Shown in pieces: positions 7,790 to 15,980 of a stretch of 64,000 nt of DNA. Position numbers and translations under genes: made by a program. The stretch is taken from assembly GCF_900215335.1 (NCBI RefSeq), contig NZ_OCMT01000001.1, positions 434,001-498,000 of the forward strand, given 5' to 3'. Origin of the DNA: Pedobacter xixiisoli (GTDB taxonomy: Bacteria; Bacteroidota; Bacteroidia; Sphingobacteriales; Sphingobacteriaceae). Position 1 is the stretch's first letter. Each line of letters opens with the position of its first letter. Under the pieces are notes generated by a model. It was not told the DNA's origin, searched no databases, and worked only from the letters and a program-made list of their open reading frames with translations.

Positions 7790-9646
7790 ATGAAACAATT
7801 TTTATACGCACTAACTCTCTTTCCAGCATTAGCTTTTGCGCAGCAAGACACAATGAAACTCAACGAAATTGTGATTTCTGAAAACAGGCTGCAAACTCCG
7901 TTCAGTAAACAAGCGAGAAATATACAGCTGATTACCAAAGAACAAATTGCAGAAATGCCTGTGAAATCTATCAATGAAGTTTTGAGCTTTATTGCTGGAG
8001 CTGATGTTCGCCAACGTGGTCCGTTTGGTACGCAGGCAGACATCAGTATTGATGGTGGTAGTTTTGAACAAACCTTGATTCTACTAAATGGAGTAAAGAT
8101 TTCGGATGTACAAACTGCTCATCATTCTATGAACATTCCGGTGCCCTTATCAGCTATTGAAAGAATAGAAGTGTTGAAAGGACCTGCGGCGAGGGTTTAC
8201 GGAATTAACGCTTTAACTGGTGCAATTAATATCGTAACTAAAAATAGCAAGCAATCTGCAATAGATGTAAATGTCCAAGCAGGTACTTCTTTTGAAAACA
8301 AAGCAGCAGGCGATGGAAGTGGTAAATATGGCGGTGCGGCAGCGCAAATAGCCATTAATATGGTTGGAAAAAATAGCCAGCATTTGTTTGGGTTTGGTAT
8401 TACAGATTACAATGGGCAGCGTTACAACAGCAGTACCTACGATCATAAGTTTTTCTACCAAGGGAATGTCGATTTAGATGAGAAAAATAAACTGAATTTA
8501 ATGGGTGGTTACATCGATAATGCTTTCGGTGCAAGTGGCTATTACGCTGCTCCTGGCGACAAAGAAGCTTTCGAAATTGTAGAAACTGCTTTATTCGCGT
8601 TGGGGTCATCGCACCAACTGAGCAAGAATTTCAGTTTGCGCCCACGGGTAAGTGCTCGCTACAATTGGGACGATTACCGTTATTTCCGTAACGATTTAAG
8701 TAGGGCAAGGTCGCTACATCAAACCAAAGTATGGTCGGCAGAAGTGAATAGTACGTTACACTCTAGCATCGGCGATTTTGGTTTTGGTTTAGAGTCTCGT
8801 TCGGAAGATATTGAGAGCAGCAACATTGGCGATAGAGAGCGATACAATCATGGTGTTTACGCTGAATATAAGACGGAAGCGGTAAGAAATCTTTTATTAA
8901 ATATTGGAACTTACGTTAACTACAACACACAATACGGTTGGCAAGCTTTCCCTGGATTAGATGCGGCTTATTTGTTTGCACCAAAATGGAAACTGGCTTT
9001 TAATGTAGGCTCTAGTCAGCGTATTCCATCTTTTACCGATTTGTATTTGAATCAACGTCCTGGAAACATAGGGAATCCTAATTTAACTTCGGAGAATGCT
9101 TGGCAGTATGAACTTTCTTTACAGTACAAACTGGAGAATTTTAATGTACAAGGAGGATATTTCTATCGCAACATTTCAGATTTTATTGACTGGGTAAGGA
9201 ATTCGACCGCGGTGCCTTATCAACCTCAAAACTTTGGTAATAACAAAATACAGGGATTAAATATCAGCGTAGGTCAGTCGTTAAGTTTAAATAGCAAAAG
9301 TTCGCTAAATTATCAGTTAAGCTACAACTATCTGCATGCTGGCGAAATGAGTTACGCTAACAATGTCACTTCAAAATATGTGTTAGAGAATTTAAAGCAT
9401 CAAGCTTTAGGCAGATTGATTTACAAATACACCAACTGGCAGTTTACTGTAGGCGCAAGATGGATAGAACGGGAGTTGAAAAATCCTTACTTAATTACTG
9501 ATGTGCGTTTGTTGTACGGAAAGCAAAATTGGAATGTTTATGCAGATGTAACCAACTTACTTAATAAGGAATATATTGAAGTTGCTGCGGTGCCCCTTCC
9601 GAAAAGATGGTTTGCAATTGGAGCTAATTATCGATTTGCACTTTAG
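7790..9646 (+). CDS. TonB-dependent outer membrane receptor, BtuB/siderophore-like
   Basis: The 618-residue protein has a signal peptide (1-18, cut after AFAQ) and a TonB-box-like stretch at about 24-31. The plug domain (30-145) carries the usual LKGPAARVYG and NALTGAINIVTK motifs, and the barrel ends with aromatic strands (RWFAIGANYRFAL). It lacks the N-terminal CarboxypepD-reg extension and is short, like BtuB and simple siderophore receptors. No cobalamin riboswitch or Fur-like site could be seen in the 190-base leader, so the substrate is open. It is divergent from a MocR regulator. A small inverted repeat (TCATTTC/GAAATGA, about 7734-7755) lies upstream. Confidence 0.9.
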   Translation: MKQFLYALTLFPALAFAQQDTMKLNEIVISENRLQTPFSKQARNIQLITKEQIAEMPVKSINEVLSFIAGADVRQRGPFGTQADISIDGGSFEQTLILLNGVKISDVQTAHHSMNIPVPLSAIERIEVLKGPAARVYGINALTGAINIVTKNSKQSAIDVNVQAGTSFENKAAGDGSGKYGGAAAQIAINMVGKNSQHLFGFGITDYNGQRYNSSTYDHKFFYQGNVDLDEKNKLNLMGGYIDNAFGASGYYAAPGDKEAFEIVETALFALGSSHQLSKNFSLRPRVSARYNWDDYRYFRNDLSRARSLHQTKVWSAEVNSTLHSSIGDFGFGLESRSEDIESSNIGDRERYNHGVYAEYKTEAVRNLLLNIGTYVNYNTQYGWQAFPGLDAAYLFAPKWKLAFNVGSSQRIPSFTDLYLNQRPGNIGNPNLTSENAWQYELSLQYKLENFNVQGGYFYRNISDFIDWVRNSTAVPYQPQNFGNNKIQGLNISVGQSLSLNSKSSLNYQLSYNYLHAGEMSYANNVTSKYVLENLKHQALGRLIYKYTNWQFTVGARWIERELKNPYLITDVRLLYGKQNWNVYADVTNLLNKEYIEVAAVPLPKRWFAIGANYRFAL

Positions 9647-9656
9647 CTAGTCTTAC

Positions 9657-9716
9657 GTTATTGCGAGGCACGAAGCAATCTTTGTTAAATATTGTTTCAT
9701 GCTTCGCCTCGTAACA
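9657..9716. repeat. degenerate GCGAGGCACGAAGCAATC palindrome
   Basis: This is a worn copy of the palindromic element found three more times at 34.5-36.3 kb (left arm TTGCGAGGCACGAAGCAATC, right arm with mismatches). It sits in the gap between convergent genes and could form a terminator-like hairpin. Confidence 0.7.
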
Positions 9717-9717
9717 A

Positions 9718-10095
9718 CTATTTTTTAAGCTTAAAATGCGGATTGTAAATCAGACCGATAACATTTTCCCAAAGGTCTTTTACCGTCGCAACAATAATGC
9801 CACCACCAACTTCTTCAGGTTGTTCATGTGCTGTAGCACCTAAGTCGATCAACCTGTTAAACTCTGTTTCCACTTCATTTACACCCCAATAAGTAGCCAC
9901 ACTATCTGCCTTTTCTATTGTCGGATTCTCTTCAGGCTGTAAACCTAATTCGTAACCAGCAATGTCGAAACCTACATAAAAAGGTTCATCAAAATAAGGT
10001 TCAGTTTCAAAAGCTTTAGCATACCATTCTTTGGCAGCGTTTATATCTGCTACTTTGTAAATTGTTGTTCTAAGTCCTAATATTTTGCTGCTCAT
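9718..10095 (-). CDS. VOC family (glyoxalase/bleomycin-resistance-like) protein
   Basis: The 125 residues show the vicinal-oxygen-chelate fold pattern: TTIYKVADINAAKEWYAKAF at the start, then GVNEVETEFNRLIDLGA and a final DLWENVIGLIYNPHF. Family members bind metal or small molecules and include dioxygenases, isomerases and resistance proteins, so the function cannot be set from the sequence. It lies 8 bases after a DUF1801 gene on the same strand and is probably cotranscribed with it. Confidence 0.85.
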   Translation of the reverse strand: MSSKILGLRTTIYKVADINAAKEWYAKAFETEPYFDEPFYVGFDIAGYELGLQPEENPTIEKADSVATYWGVNEVETEFNRLIDLGATAHEQPEEVGGGIIVATVKDLWENVIGLIYNPHFKLKK

Positions 10096-10103
10096 ATCTA
10101 ATC

Positions 10104-10532
10104 CTATAATTTTCCATATTTAGCTTGCGTTAAGCTAATAGTTGAAGCTATTAATTCTTTCAGTACTTCTTGGTCTATATCCGCCAGTTTATTTACATAT
10201 ATGCAGGCTTTGCCCATTTTAAACTTACCCAATTTCTTCAGCAAGTGCTCATCCGTTTTGCTGCCCATAGAAACATAAAGAGAGATGGCAGTTTTTCTAG
10301 GGGAGAAACCAACCAGAGGCCAATCTCCTTCTTGTGCGCTTTTCTCTGATTTATAATGATACATTCCGAAACCGATAATAGAAGGTCCCCACATTTTTGC
10401 TTCGTAACCTGTAAAATCTTGCATTAGCTTCAATAAAGCATGGCCATCTTTACGTTTCTGTTCGTTATTAGCAAACGCATCAATAAAATCGGTTACACTT
10501 GCATCCGTTTGCTTTGTTTTTATTTCTGCCAT
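10104..10532 (-). CDS. DUF1801 (YdhG-like) domain protein
   Basis: The 142-residue cytosolic protein has the DUF1801 signature: a helical start (DASVTDFIDAF), KMWGPSIIGFGMYHY in the middle and a C-terminal GKFKMGKACIYVNKLADID. The function of this family is not known; some members are annotated as iron-chaperone-like. It precedes the VOC gene by 8 bases, suggesting a two-gene unit. A second DUF1801 gene is at 21.9 kb. Confidence 0.85.
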   Translation of the reverse strand: MAEIKTKQTDASVTDFIDAFANNEQKRKDGHALLKLMQDFTGYEAKMWGPSIIGFGMYHYKSEKSAQEGDWPLVGFSPRKTAISLYVSMGSKTDEHLLKKLGKFKMGKACIYVNKLADIDQEVLKELIASTISLTQAKYGKL

Positions 10533-10739
10533 AGGTATAGTTTTTTAATGTTTGGATTTGATTTATCTGTAAATTTATAAAAGTAAATGTGAAGTAGTTC
10601 TTTAAATAAAATTATGGATTACATCTTATAAATCATTTCTAAAATCACAATAATTTAGTTAACATTGAAACACATTACCATTAAAAAAAAAAACTATATA
10701 GATACCGAATTGTTGAGAAATATTCAGGTTTTCATGAGC

Positions 10740-10992
10740 GTTGGTTCTTGATTTTCGACTTAGCATTATGACTAAGGATAACTCCAGCACCAGAGATCTT
10801 TTGTTGATTGTCCAACTTTATTTAGGAAATCATCTTTAACTTGTATCCCCACATAGAAATCATCTTACATCTTAAACAAACAAAGTTTGTCACTCTGTTC
10901 AGCAATAGATAGGTTAAAAGTGCTTTGATAGAAGGCTATAGAACAGCAATATCTTCTACAGCTAAAGTAATAAAATTGATTTTTGGTATCAT
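10740..10992 (-). pseudogene. decayed VOC/glyoxalase family gene
   Basis: Read on the minus strand from an ATG at 10992, the first residues MIPKINFITLAVEDIA are a typical VOC-protein start, then an in-frame TAG follows. Shifting frame recovers FYSLLSKHF, then KLCLFKM-stop-DDF and DDFLNKVGQSTKD, then after another shift GAGVILSHNAKSK. All are in the order expected of VOC proteins, with at least two stops and two shifts. This remnant fills most of the 466-base gap between 10533 and 10998. The rest of the gap is AT-rich without visible signals. Confidence 0.7.
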
Positions 10993-10998
10993 CACTTA

Positions 10999-11292
10999 CT
11001 ATTTTGAAACATATCTTGCAGTTTTTCCAGTTTCTAATTGTATGAGCTGTAAAACTTGATCGCCTGACAAAACACGCCTTTCGTAAGATGTGATCCTATA
11101 CTCTGGAATGTCTAGTTTAAATACCGTATCGTTTTTAATGCTGTAGTCTTCGCTTTTAAAATTTAAGACGTCGGCAAATACAGCTCCTTCTGAGTACTTC
11201 CAAAAACCCACCTCTTTAATTTCTTCTTCTTTACTGTTGCAAGCAAATATCAATAAGAATAGCATAGGAATTAATAATTTAAGTCTATTCAT
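10999..11292 (-). CDS. small hypothetical lipoprotein
   Basis: I place the start at 11292 rather than at the longer in-frame start at 11322. This gives a clean lipoprotein signal (MNRLKLLIPMLFLLIFAC, lipobox cysteine at 18) and removes an overlap with the upstream GNAT gene. The mature part of about 80 residues has no recognised family and is mostly predicted beta strand. It follows the GNAT gene by 11 bases and is the last gene of a four-gene minus-strand unit (PH-domain, YqaE, GNAT, lipoprotein). Confidence 0.7.
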   Translation of the reverse strand: MNRLKLLIPMLFLLIFACNSKEEEIKEVGFWKYSEGAVFADVLNFKSEDYSIKNDTVFKLDIPEYRITSYERRVLSGDQVLQLIQLETGKTARYVSK

Positions 11293-11303
11293 GGTGAGTT
11301 TTT

Positions 11304-11744
11304 TTATTGTGTTTCCATCCAATCTGTATAAGTCATCTCAAACTTTATCTCTTTTTTGCCATGCATACCTGTTGGTTTCCAGCCAGCTTTATTGTAGAAT
11401 ACTTCGGCTCTAGTTTTTGGTGCAGTGCCTAGCCAAATTGTCTCTTCAGTTTTGCTGAAATACCAATTCAACATCACCTCATGTAGTTTTTTGCCAATGC
11501 CCAGCCTTTCAAAATCGGGATGTACAAATAATGCCCAAACATTATGCTCTTTTAGGTCCACTATAGAAAAACCAACGATGTTATTTTCGATTTCATAAAC
11601 CCAGCCTTTGCCTTTTTCAGTTAAAAATAACTCACAATCTTCATCTGTCACCAAATTAGGATTGGATAAGGTATTCTCCTTTACTAGATTTCTTACAATT
11701 TGTATTTGTTTAATATCCTCAATTGATGCTTCTCTGATGCTCAT
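11304..11744 (-). CDS. GNAT family N-acetyltransferase
   Basis: The 146 residues contain the acetyl-CoA binding signature FVHPDFERLGIGKKLHEVML (about residues 79-98) and the C-terminal AEVFYNKAGWKPTG typical of GNAT enzymes. The substrate is unknown. The gene sits 6 bases after the YqaE-like gene and 11 bases before a lipoprotein gene, so all are likely in one transcript. Confidence 0.9.
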   Translation of the reverse strand: MSIREASIEDIKQIQIVRNLVKENTLSNPNLVTDEDCELFLTEKGKGWVYEIENNIVGFSIVDLKEHNVWALFVHPDFERLGIGKKLHEVMLNWYFSKTEETIWLGTAPKTRAEVFYNKAGWKPTGMHGKKEIKFEMTYTDWMETQ

Positions 11745-11750
11745 TTAAAA

Positions 11751-11948
11751 TTATTTAGACCTCATTGCTCTAATTAGTTTTTCGTTGCGTCTATCTGCTC
11801 TCGAGTTCTGCAAAGAAATAACTGCCCACACAGCTGCGGGTATCCATCCAATTAGGGTGATTTGTAAAATTAGGCAGATAATGCCTGTAAGTATTCTGCC
11901 ACGAAGTAGAAATGAAATAAATGGGAAGAAAATGGCAATTAAGGTCAT
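11751..11948 (-). CDS. YqaE/Pmp3 family small membrane protein
   Basis: The 65 residues form two membrane helices. The pattern FPFISFLLRG ... CLILQITLIGWIPAAVWAV is that of the YqaE/Pmp3 (stress-response proteolipid) family, and the length is typical. Members are induced by salt or cold stress in other organisms; the molecular role is unclear. It starts 3 bases after the stop of the PH-domain gene. Confidence 0.85.
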   Translation of the reverse strand: MTLIAIFFPFISFLLRGRILTGIICLILQITLIGWIPAAVWAVISLQNSRADRRNEKLIRAMRSK

Positions 11949-11951
11949 GTA

Positions 11952-12437
11952 TTAAGAGTTGAGATGGTTTACAAATTGTTGGCGCTCGTTTGGAGTTAAG
12001 ATGATTTTTTTATCGTTTACAGTTCTTAGCAGCACAGCGGTGTCTTTTCTGGTGGCGTACCAAGTCATTCTGCCTATCGATGTATTTGCAAAACCACCAT
12101 AATAACCAAATAATCCGCCTACACCAAAAGTCCTTAATGCTCCATTCATAGTTTGCTCCTCTACCAGTTCTACACGCTCAATATCCACTCGTTTAATGCG
12201 AACATTTGTCAAGGGTCTACGTATCATAATTTCATCGGCAGTAATTATATAACCAGTTGGACTGAAAGCAAAAGCGAGCGTATAGATAAGCAACAAACCT
12301 ACTGTAGTATAAATTGGCGTGGCATTTTCGGCATCTTTGATGATGGAGTATTGGCCACCAATAATCACAGCAAATAAAATGCTTACGCCAATGGTAACCA
12401 CTAATGCTGTTTTATCTAATGAAGCTTTATAAATCAT
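11952..12437 (-). CDS. bacterial PH-domain membrane protein
   Basis: The 161 residues have two membrane helices near residues 12-28 and 40-58. A soluble C-terminal part follows with the bacterial PH-like pattern (GYIITADEIMIRRPL at about 62, then FGVGGLFGYYGGF at about 104 and KKIILTPNERQQFVNHL at the end). Such proteins are of unknown function, often linked to envelope stress. It is first in the PH-YqaE-GNAT-lipoprotein unit. Confidence 0.75.
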   Translation of the reverse strand: MIYKASLDKTALVVTIGVSILFAVIIGGQYSIIKDAENATPIYTTVGLLLIYTLAFAFSPTGYIITADEIMIRRPLTNVRIKRVDIERVELVEEQTMNGALRTFGVGGLFGYYGGFANTSIGRMTWYATRKDTAVLLRTVNDKKIILTPNERQQFVNHLNS

Positions 12438-12502
12438 GTTGAAGCGTTTAAAGTGAAGCTTAATATAAGAAGAAAATAAATGTCTTAAAAGTGTTCACCA
12501 CC

Positions 12503-12946
12503 TTATATTGTTATTAATTTCATCCTCAGTAAAGGATAATCTTTACCAAAATCGTCTTTCTCTGTTCTTTCGTAGGTTACGAAGCCTAATTTTTCGTAGA
12601 AGTTTTTAGCACTGATATTCTGTTCGTTCACATCAACTAATGTTGCTCCCCGCTTTGAAGTTGCAAATTGGATAAGTTGTTTTCCTAAGCCTTTTCCAAT
12701 ATAAGTTGGATCTAAAAACAGCATTTCTATTTTAGAATTGTGTAAGCCGATGAAACCAATGATTGTATCTTCATCTGTTAGACAAAACATATCCAAAATG
12801 CTAAAATCGTAGTCTTGGAGTAGGTCTCTTATTTCGATATAATCTGTAGGACTTAGAAAATGATGGGTAGCTAGAACAGACTTTTCCCAAACTGAAATGA
12901 TTTGATTTTTGTATTTTCGCTTATATTTCTTGATTTGGAAATTCAT
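12503..12946 (-). CDS. GNAT family N-acetyltransferase
   Basis: The 147 residues include LFLDPTYIGKGLGKQLIQFA (acetyl-CoA loop, about 75-94) and VDVNEQNISAKNFYEKLGF, standard GNAT motifs, and resemble the YjaB-like subgroup. The substrate is unknown. It is the second of two GNAT genes within 1.6 kb and is unrelated enough in sequence not to be a recent duplication. Confidence 0.9.
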   Translation of the reverse strand: MNFQIKKYKRKYKNQIISVWEKSVLATHHFLSPTDYIEIRDLLQDYDFSILDMFCLTDEDTIIGFIGLHNSKIEMLFLDPTYIGKGLGKQLIQFATSKRGATLVDVNEQNISAKNFYEKLGFVTYERTEKDDFGKDYPLLRMKLITI

Positions 12947-13018
12947 TCGTCATACTGTTGTTTCTTAAGCTTTAGAAGTGAAAATACTGCTACTTTTTAC
13001 TCAGTAAACAGCTGCTAA

Positions 13019-13483
13019 TTAATACTTTATTTCAATATCTAACTGTCTGCCTTCGGCTAGGGCTTTTTTATCCATAGATGAGCCAACAGCAGCACCGATA
13101 GCCATACCAATAGGTAAACCTACTGCCATTAGCCCGATATTACCAATGCTTAAACCAAACGTTACACCAATAGGTAAACCAAATGCTGTAAATCCAAGTA
13201 ACATCCAAAGGTTGCGATAGTGATTCTTTGGAGCAATTTTATGTGCTTTTTCTACTTGTTTTAAAATCGCTGTTTGCTCTTGTTTGATGAGCTTACGTAA
13301 ATCATTTCCAACAAAAGATGATGCATTGATTCTCTCTACGCGTTCATTGATGAAAGTGATGGTTTCTGCAGGTAAATTCTTTTTAGATAGCTCGCTTAAA
13401 AGCGTGTCGAATTGAGCATAGTAAGTGCTTAATTTGAAATCGTTAGTAAGGTCTGGTCTTTGCTTTAAATCAATGATGCTCAT
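13019..13483 (-). CDS. hypothetical protein with glycine-zipper membrane segments
   Basis: The 154 residues comprise a helical N-terminal half (about 1-90) and then two hydrophobic, glycine-rich segments (LLGFTAFGLPIGVTFGL and GLMAVGLPIGMAIGAAVGSSM) that resemble a glycine-zipper hairpin. It ends with a short polar tail. No family is recognised. The layout suggests a membrane-inserting protein with a cytosolic helical domain. It lies 72 bases upstream of the GNAT gene on the same strand. Confidence 0.65.
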   Translation of the reverse strand: MSIIDLKQRPDLTNDFKLSTYYAQFDTLLSELSKKNLPAETITFINERVERINASSFVGNDLRKLIKQEQTAILKQVEKAHKIAPKNHYRNLWMLLGFTAFGLPIGVTFGLSIGNIGLMAVGLPIGMAIGAAVGSSMDKKALAEGRQLDIEIKY

Positions 13484-13682
13484 ATTGGTGCTCGTCGTTA
13501 ATGTTTAGCTAAATTAATAAAAAAGCATATGCAAATGCTATTCTTGTTACTTAAGCTGCTTTACTTTTTTCCATTTCCTAATTCTATCCTTTGCATTTGT
13601 GAATGGCGAAGAAGTATTGAGCTGTATCATTTTTCCTAACGTCCATTTTTCATACCAAGGGGTTTCGTATAGTTCTCCAATA

Positions 13683-13746
13683 AAATTCAAAATGTTTCAT
13701 AGAAGCAATTCAGCTGCTATATTGCCAAGCCTATGTTACCAGTCGT
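13683..13746. repeat. cassette-junction-like palindrome, site A (right half)
   Basis: The stretch shares about 48 of 56 bases with the right half of site B (both carry ATGTTTCATAGAAGCA, then TTCAGC-GC-ATATTGCCAA and ATGTTA). It ends exactly at the stop codon of the next minus-strand lipoprotein gene. The left half of a full palindrome is not clear here. Confidence 0.65.
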
Positions 13747-14483
13747 TATTTTTTCAGTCGTTTCCAATCTCTATCAAATAATATTTTTAGCTTGTTTTTG
13801 AAGTCGTCTCCAAAAACCTCTTTGGCTTCTGTTCCTTTGTCTAACTCAATTTCAAAAGTTGTAATTTCATCTGAATTGTCAAACTCTAAATTGTTATCAC
13901 TGTCTTTTCCAACTGTCATAATTACTTTATCGGAACTTTTGATATACCTCCAATTATTTAGGTTGTAATTTGTTGGTGATATTTGTCTGAAATTGTTGCC
14001 AAATTTGTCTGAAATAAAAAGATATTGTGGGTCTTGGTCGGTCAGTTTTTTGTCTTTGTTGAAATCGTCTGTACGAACTGTATAAAAAATATGATTTGTT
14101 GTCTGTGAAATGTTGTCATTGTCGTCACTTCCAAACTTGTAATCGTAATTACCTACAATCATTTTTCTTTCACTCAATAAGTAGTATTCTTTAGTTTTTG
14201 AATTGTAAAAAATAATATTCCAATAGCCATGATTAGGCATTTCTTTGTAAGAAAGACTGCCACCTTCTCGCTCAGTTTCTCCCATAGATAATGGAAACAT
14301 CAAAACTCCTGAACTGTCAATTTCAGAAAACGAGTTTGTCTGAATATTCAAGTTGTTTTTAGGGTCGTTAACAACCGCAAGACTGTCCGATGCAGAATTC
14401 CCTTTTTCTTGTTGTTGATTGTTATTTTGTCCACACGAAATAACGAGTGCCAAAATCAATAAATATATAAAATGTTTTGTCAT
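13746..14483 (-). CDS. hypothetical lipoprotein in a cassette-like interval
   Basis: The start at 14483 gives a lipoprotein signal (MTKHFIYLLILALVISCGQ, cysteine at 17). The longer in-frame start at 14546 would add residues encoded in the flanking palindrome. The mature protein of about 230 residues contains DFNKDKKLTDQDPQYLFISD and DSDNNLEFDNSDEI, two calcium-binding-like acidic loops, and a beta-rich remainder. No family is recognised with certainty. The gene fills the interval between palindromes A and B, with no space to spare. Confidence 0.7.
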   Translation of the reverse strand: MTKHFIYLLILALVISCGQNNNQQQEKGNSASDSLAVVNDPKNNLNIQTNSFSEIDSSGVLMFPLSMGETEREGGSLSYKEMPNHGYWNIIFYNSKTKEYYLLSERKMIVGNYDYKFGSDDNDNISQTTNHIFYTVRTDDFNKDKKLTDQDPQYLFISDKFGNNFRQISPTNYNLNNWRYIKSSDKVIMTVGKDSDNNLEFDNSDEITTFEIELDKGTEAKEVFGDDFKNKLKILFDRDWKRLKK

Positions 14484-14502
14484 AGTGATCGTTTTATGAT
14501 GG

Positions 14503-14637
14503 CTGATAACGTTTCTGGGCTTTGCAAAGTGGCGGCACTTTAGCACAAAAGTTCAATAGAATTACTGCTGTTGAACCTTGTACAGATGTTTCATAGAAGC
14601 ACTTCAGCCGCCATATTGCCAAACCGATGTTAGCGGT
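14503..14637. repeat. cassette-junction-like palindrome, site B
   Basis: A 135-base imperfect palindrome. Outer edges are GATAACG and TGTTAGCGG. Arms GGCTTTGCAAAGTGGCGGC (14518-14536) and GCCGCCATATTGCCAAACC (14608-14626) match at about 15 of 19 positions. Inner arms GTTCAA (14551-14556) and TTGAAC (14571-14576) are perfect. It separates two unrelated lipoprotein genes. Confidence 0.75.
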
Positions 14638-14645
14638 TTGTTGTT

Positions 14646-15497
14646 TTATTCAAGTGTTAATTTTCCGTCTTCTGATAAAATTGTTTTGCCGTCTTTTTCA
14701 ATTTCAAGTATAATGTCTGGGGAACTTTCCTCGCCTATAATATTTCTGTAAACTTTGTATGTATAGTTTCCTTGAACAAAAGTAATAACGTGGTTTCCTC
14801 CACTTCCTTCAAACTCTAATTCTCCATCATTCAAAATAATGTCTGGTTTTGAAGTTTCTTTTTCACTTACTTTCCAGGAAGCATATCTGTATTTATCATT
14901 AGTAAGCTCATCAATTCTAATTAGATAATTTTTCGTTTTTATTTTGTAAGTCGGACTTTCAAAAGTTTTTAGTGAATTGTGTAAATTTTCCTTTTCCCTG
15001 TCTATCAAATCTTTTCTGAGTTTTTTTTCAAAATCACTTTGGTAGTTTACCGCTGTTATTATTCCATCAGAATTAGCCATCCATAAAACACCATTGTCTA
15101 ACATAATTCCTCTCCAGCCTACTTCTGACCATTGTTCAATTTTTGAATTAGCAATCTTGTCAATAAGAATTTTGTCAAAAACTTCGCTAAATCTCTTATT
15201 AAATTCATTTTTGTTTTTAATGCTTGGAATTGGATATTGTCTTTCTAACGGAAAGCTAATAATGTCTGATATTTTGTCAACATTATTCGATTTGAACAAC
15301 TCAATAACATTGTTGATGCTTTCTATTTTATCGTCAGCAAGTTTTTCATTGTCGTCAGGCTTCTCTTGTTTTAAAAGTTTGTCTTCTGTTTTAGCAGTCG
15401 GTTTTTCATTTGATGCTATTGTTGTTTTTGTTTCCGTTTGGTTACATCCGAAAATCAAAAGTCCAAATGTTAAAGCCATCAGTTTAATATGTTTCAT
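14646..15497 (-). CDS. hypothetical lipoprotein in a cassette-like interval
   Basis: The 283 residues begin with the lipoprotein signal MKHIKLMALTFGLLIFGC. A low-complexity acidic/lysine-rich linker follows to about residue 55, and then a mixed alpha/beta region. Codon use is AT-richer than in the housekeeping genes around it. No family was recognised. It is framed by palindromes B and C and, like its neighbour, has the look of a laterally acquired accessory gene. Confidence 0.7.
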   Translation of the reverse strand: MKHIKLMALTFGLLIFGCNQTETKTTIASNEKPTAKTEDKLLKQEKPDDNEKLADDKIESINNVIELFKSNNVDKISDIISFPLERQYPIPSIKNKNEFNKRFSEVFDKILIDKIANSKIEQWSEVGWRGIMLDNGVLWMANSDGIITAVNYQSDFEKKLRKDLIDREKENLHNSLKTFESPTYKIKTKNYLIRIDELTNDKYRYASWKVSEKETSKPDIILNDGELEFEGSGGNHVITFVQGNYTYKVYRNIIGEESSPDIILEIEKDGKTILSEDGKLTLE

Positions 15498-15519
15498 TTC
15501 TATCGAATGTTCGTTGTTT

Positions 15520-15608
15520 GTGTGGCGTCATACAATGACCGCTAACTTATTTATAACCTTCATAAAATGGCGCCAATCCAACTAAATATTGTTGGCTTTA
15601 CGCCACAC
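15520..15608. repeat. cassette-junction-like palindrome, site C
   Basis: Perfect 9-base terminal arms GTGTGGCGT (15520-15528) and ACGCCACAC (15600-15608) enclose CCGCTAAC and an inner CCAAC/GTTGG hairpin (about 15576-15592). It lies just upstream of the second cassette-like lipoprotein gene. Confidence 0.7.
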
Positions 15609-15980
15609 GTATAAGGCTTTTTTGTGTTTAATCAAATATATCTTTTTAAATTATAAGTCGTCGAAGGGGATTTTAATATTCTTAATACTTATGTGCTTAC
15701 GTGGGTGTGAATAATATTCAATAGCCAGTGATCAATTTTGATGAAGTATCATTAATCGCTAGTGTCTTATGAAATAATCAACAATCTTCCATAAGGATGG
15801 TTTTGACCTTATGAACAATTAAACCTATGACTAATGAACAAATGCCCCAATGAACTGAATAACCAACCAACTTTGCTGCTATGCCAGATTAGCTATTAAC
15901 CTTTAATCATTAATAATTTATCATTAACCCTTAATCATTAAACAAATTCCTATTTTTGCAGAAATATTGACCCTATATTA
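15609..15980. other. valS leader region, no gene seen
   Basis: About 370 AT-rich bases without an open frame. The only signals are tandem TTAATCATTAA-like repeats (15902-15941) and a TATTTTTG box at 15951-15958 (match to TAnnTTTG, no good TTTG element 19 bases upstream), 22 bases before the valS start. Confidence 0.5.
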
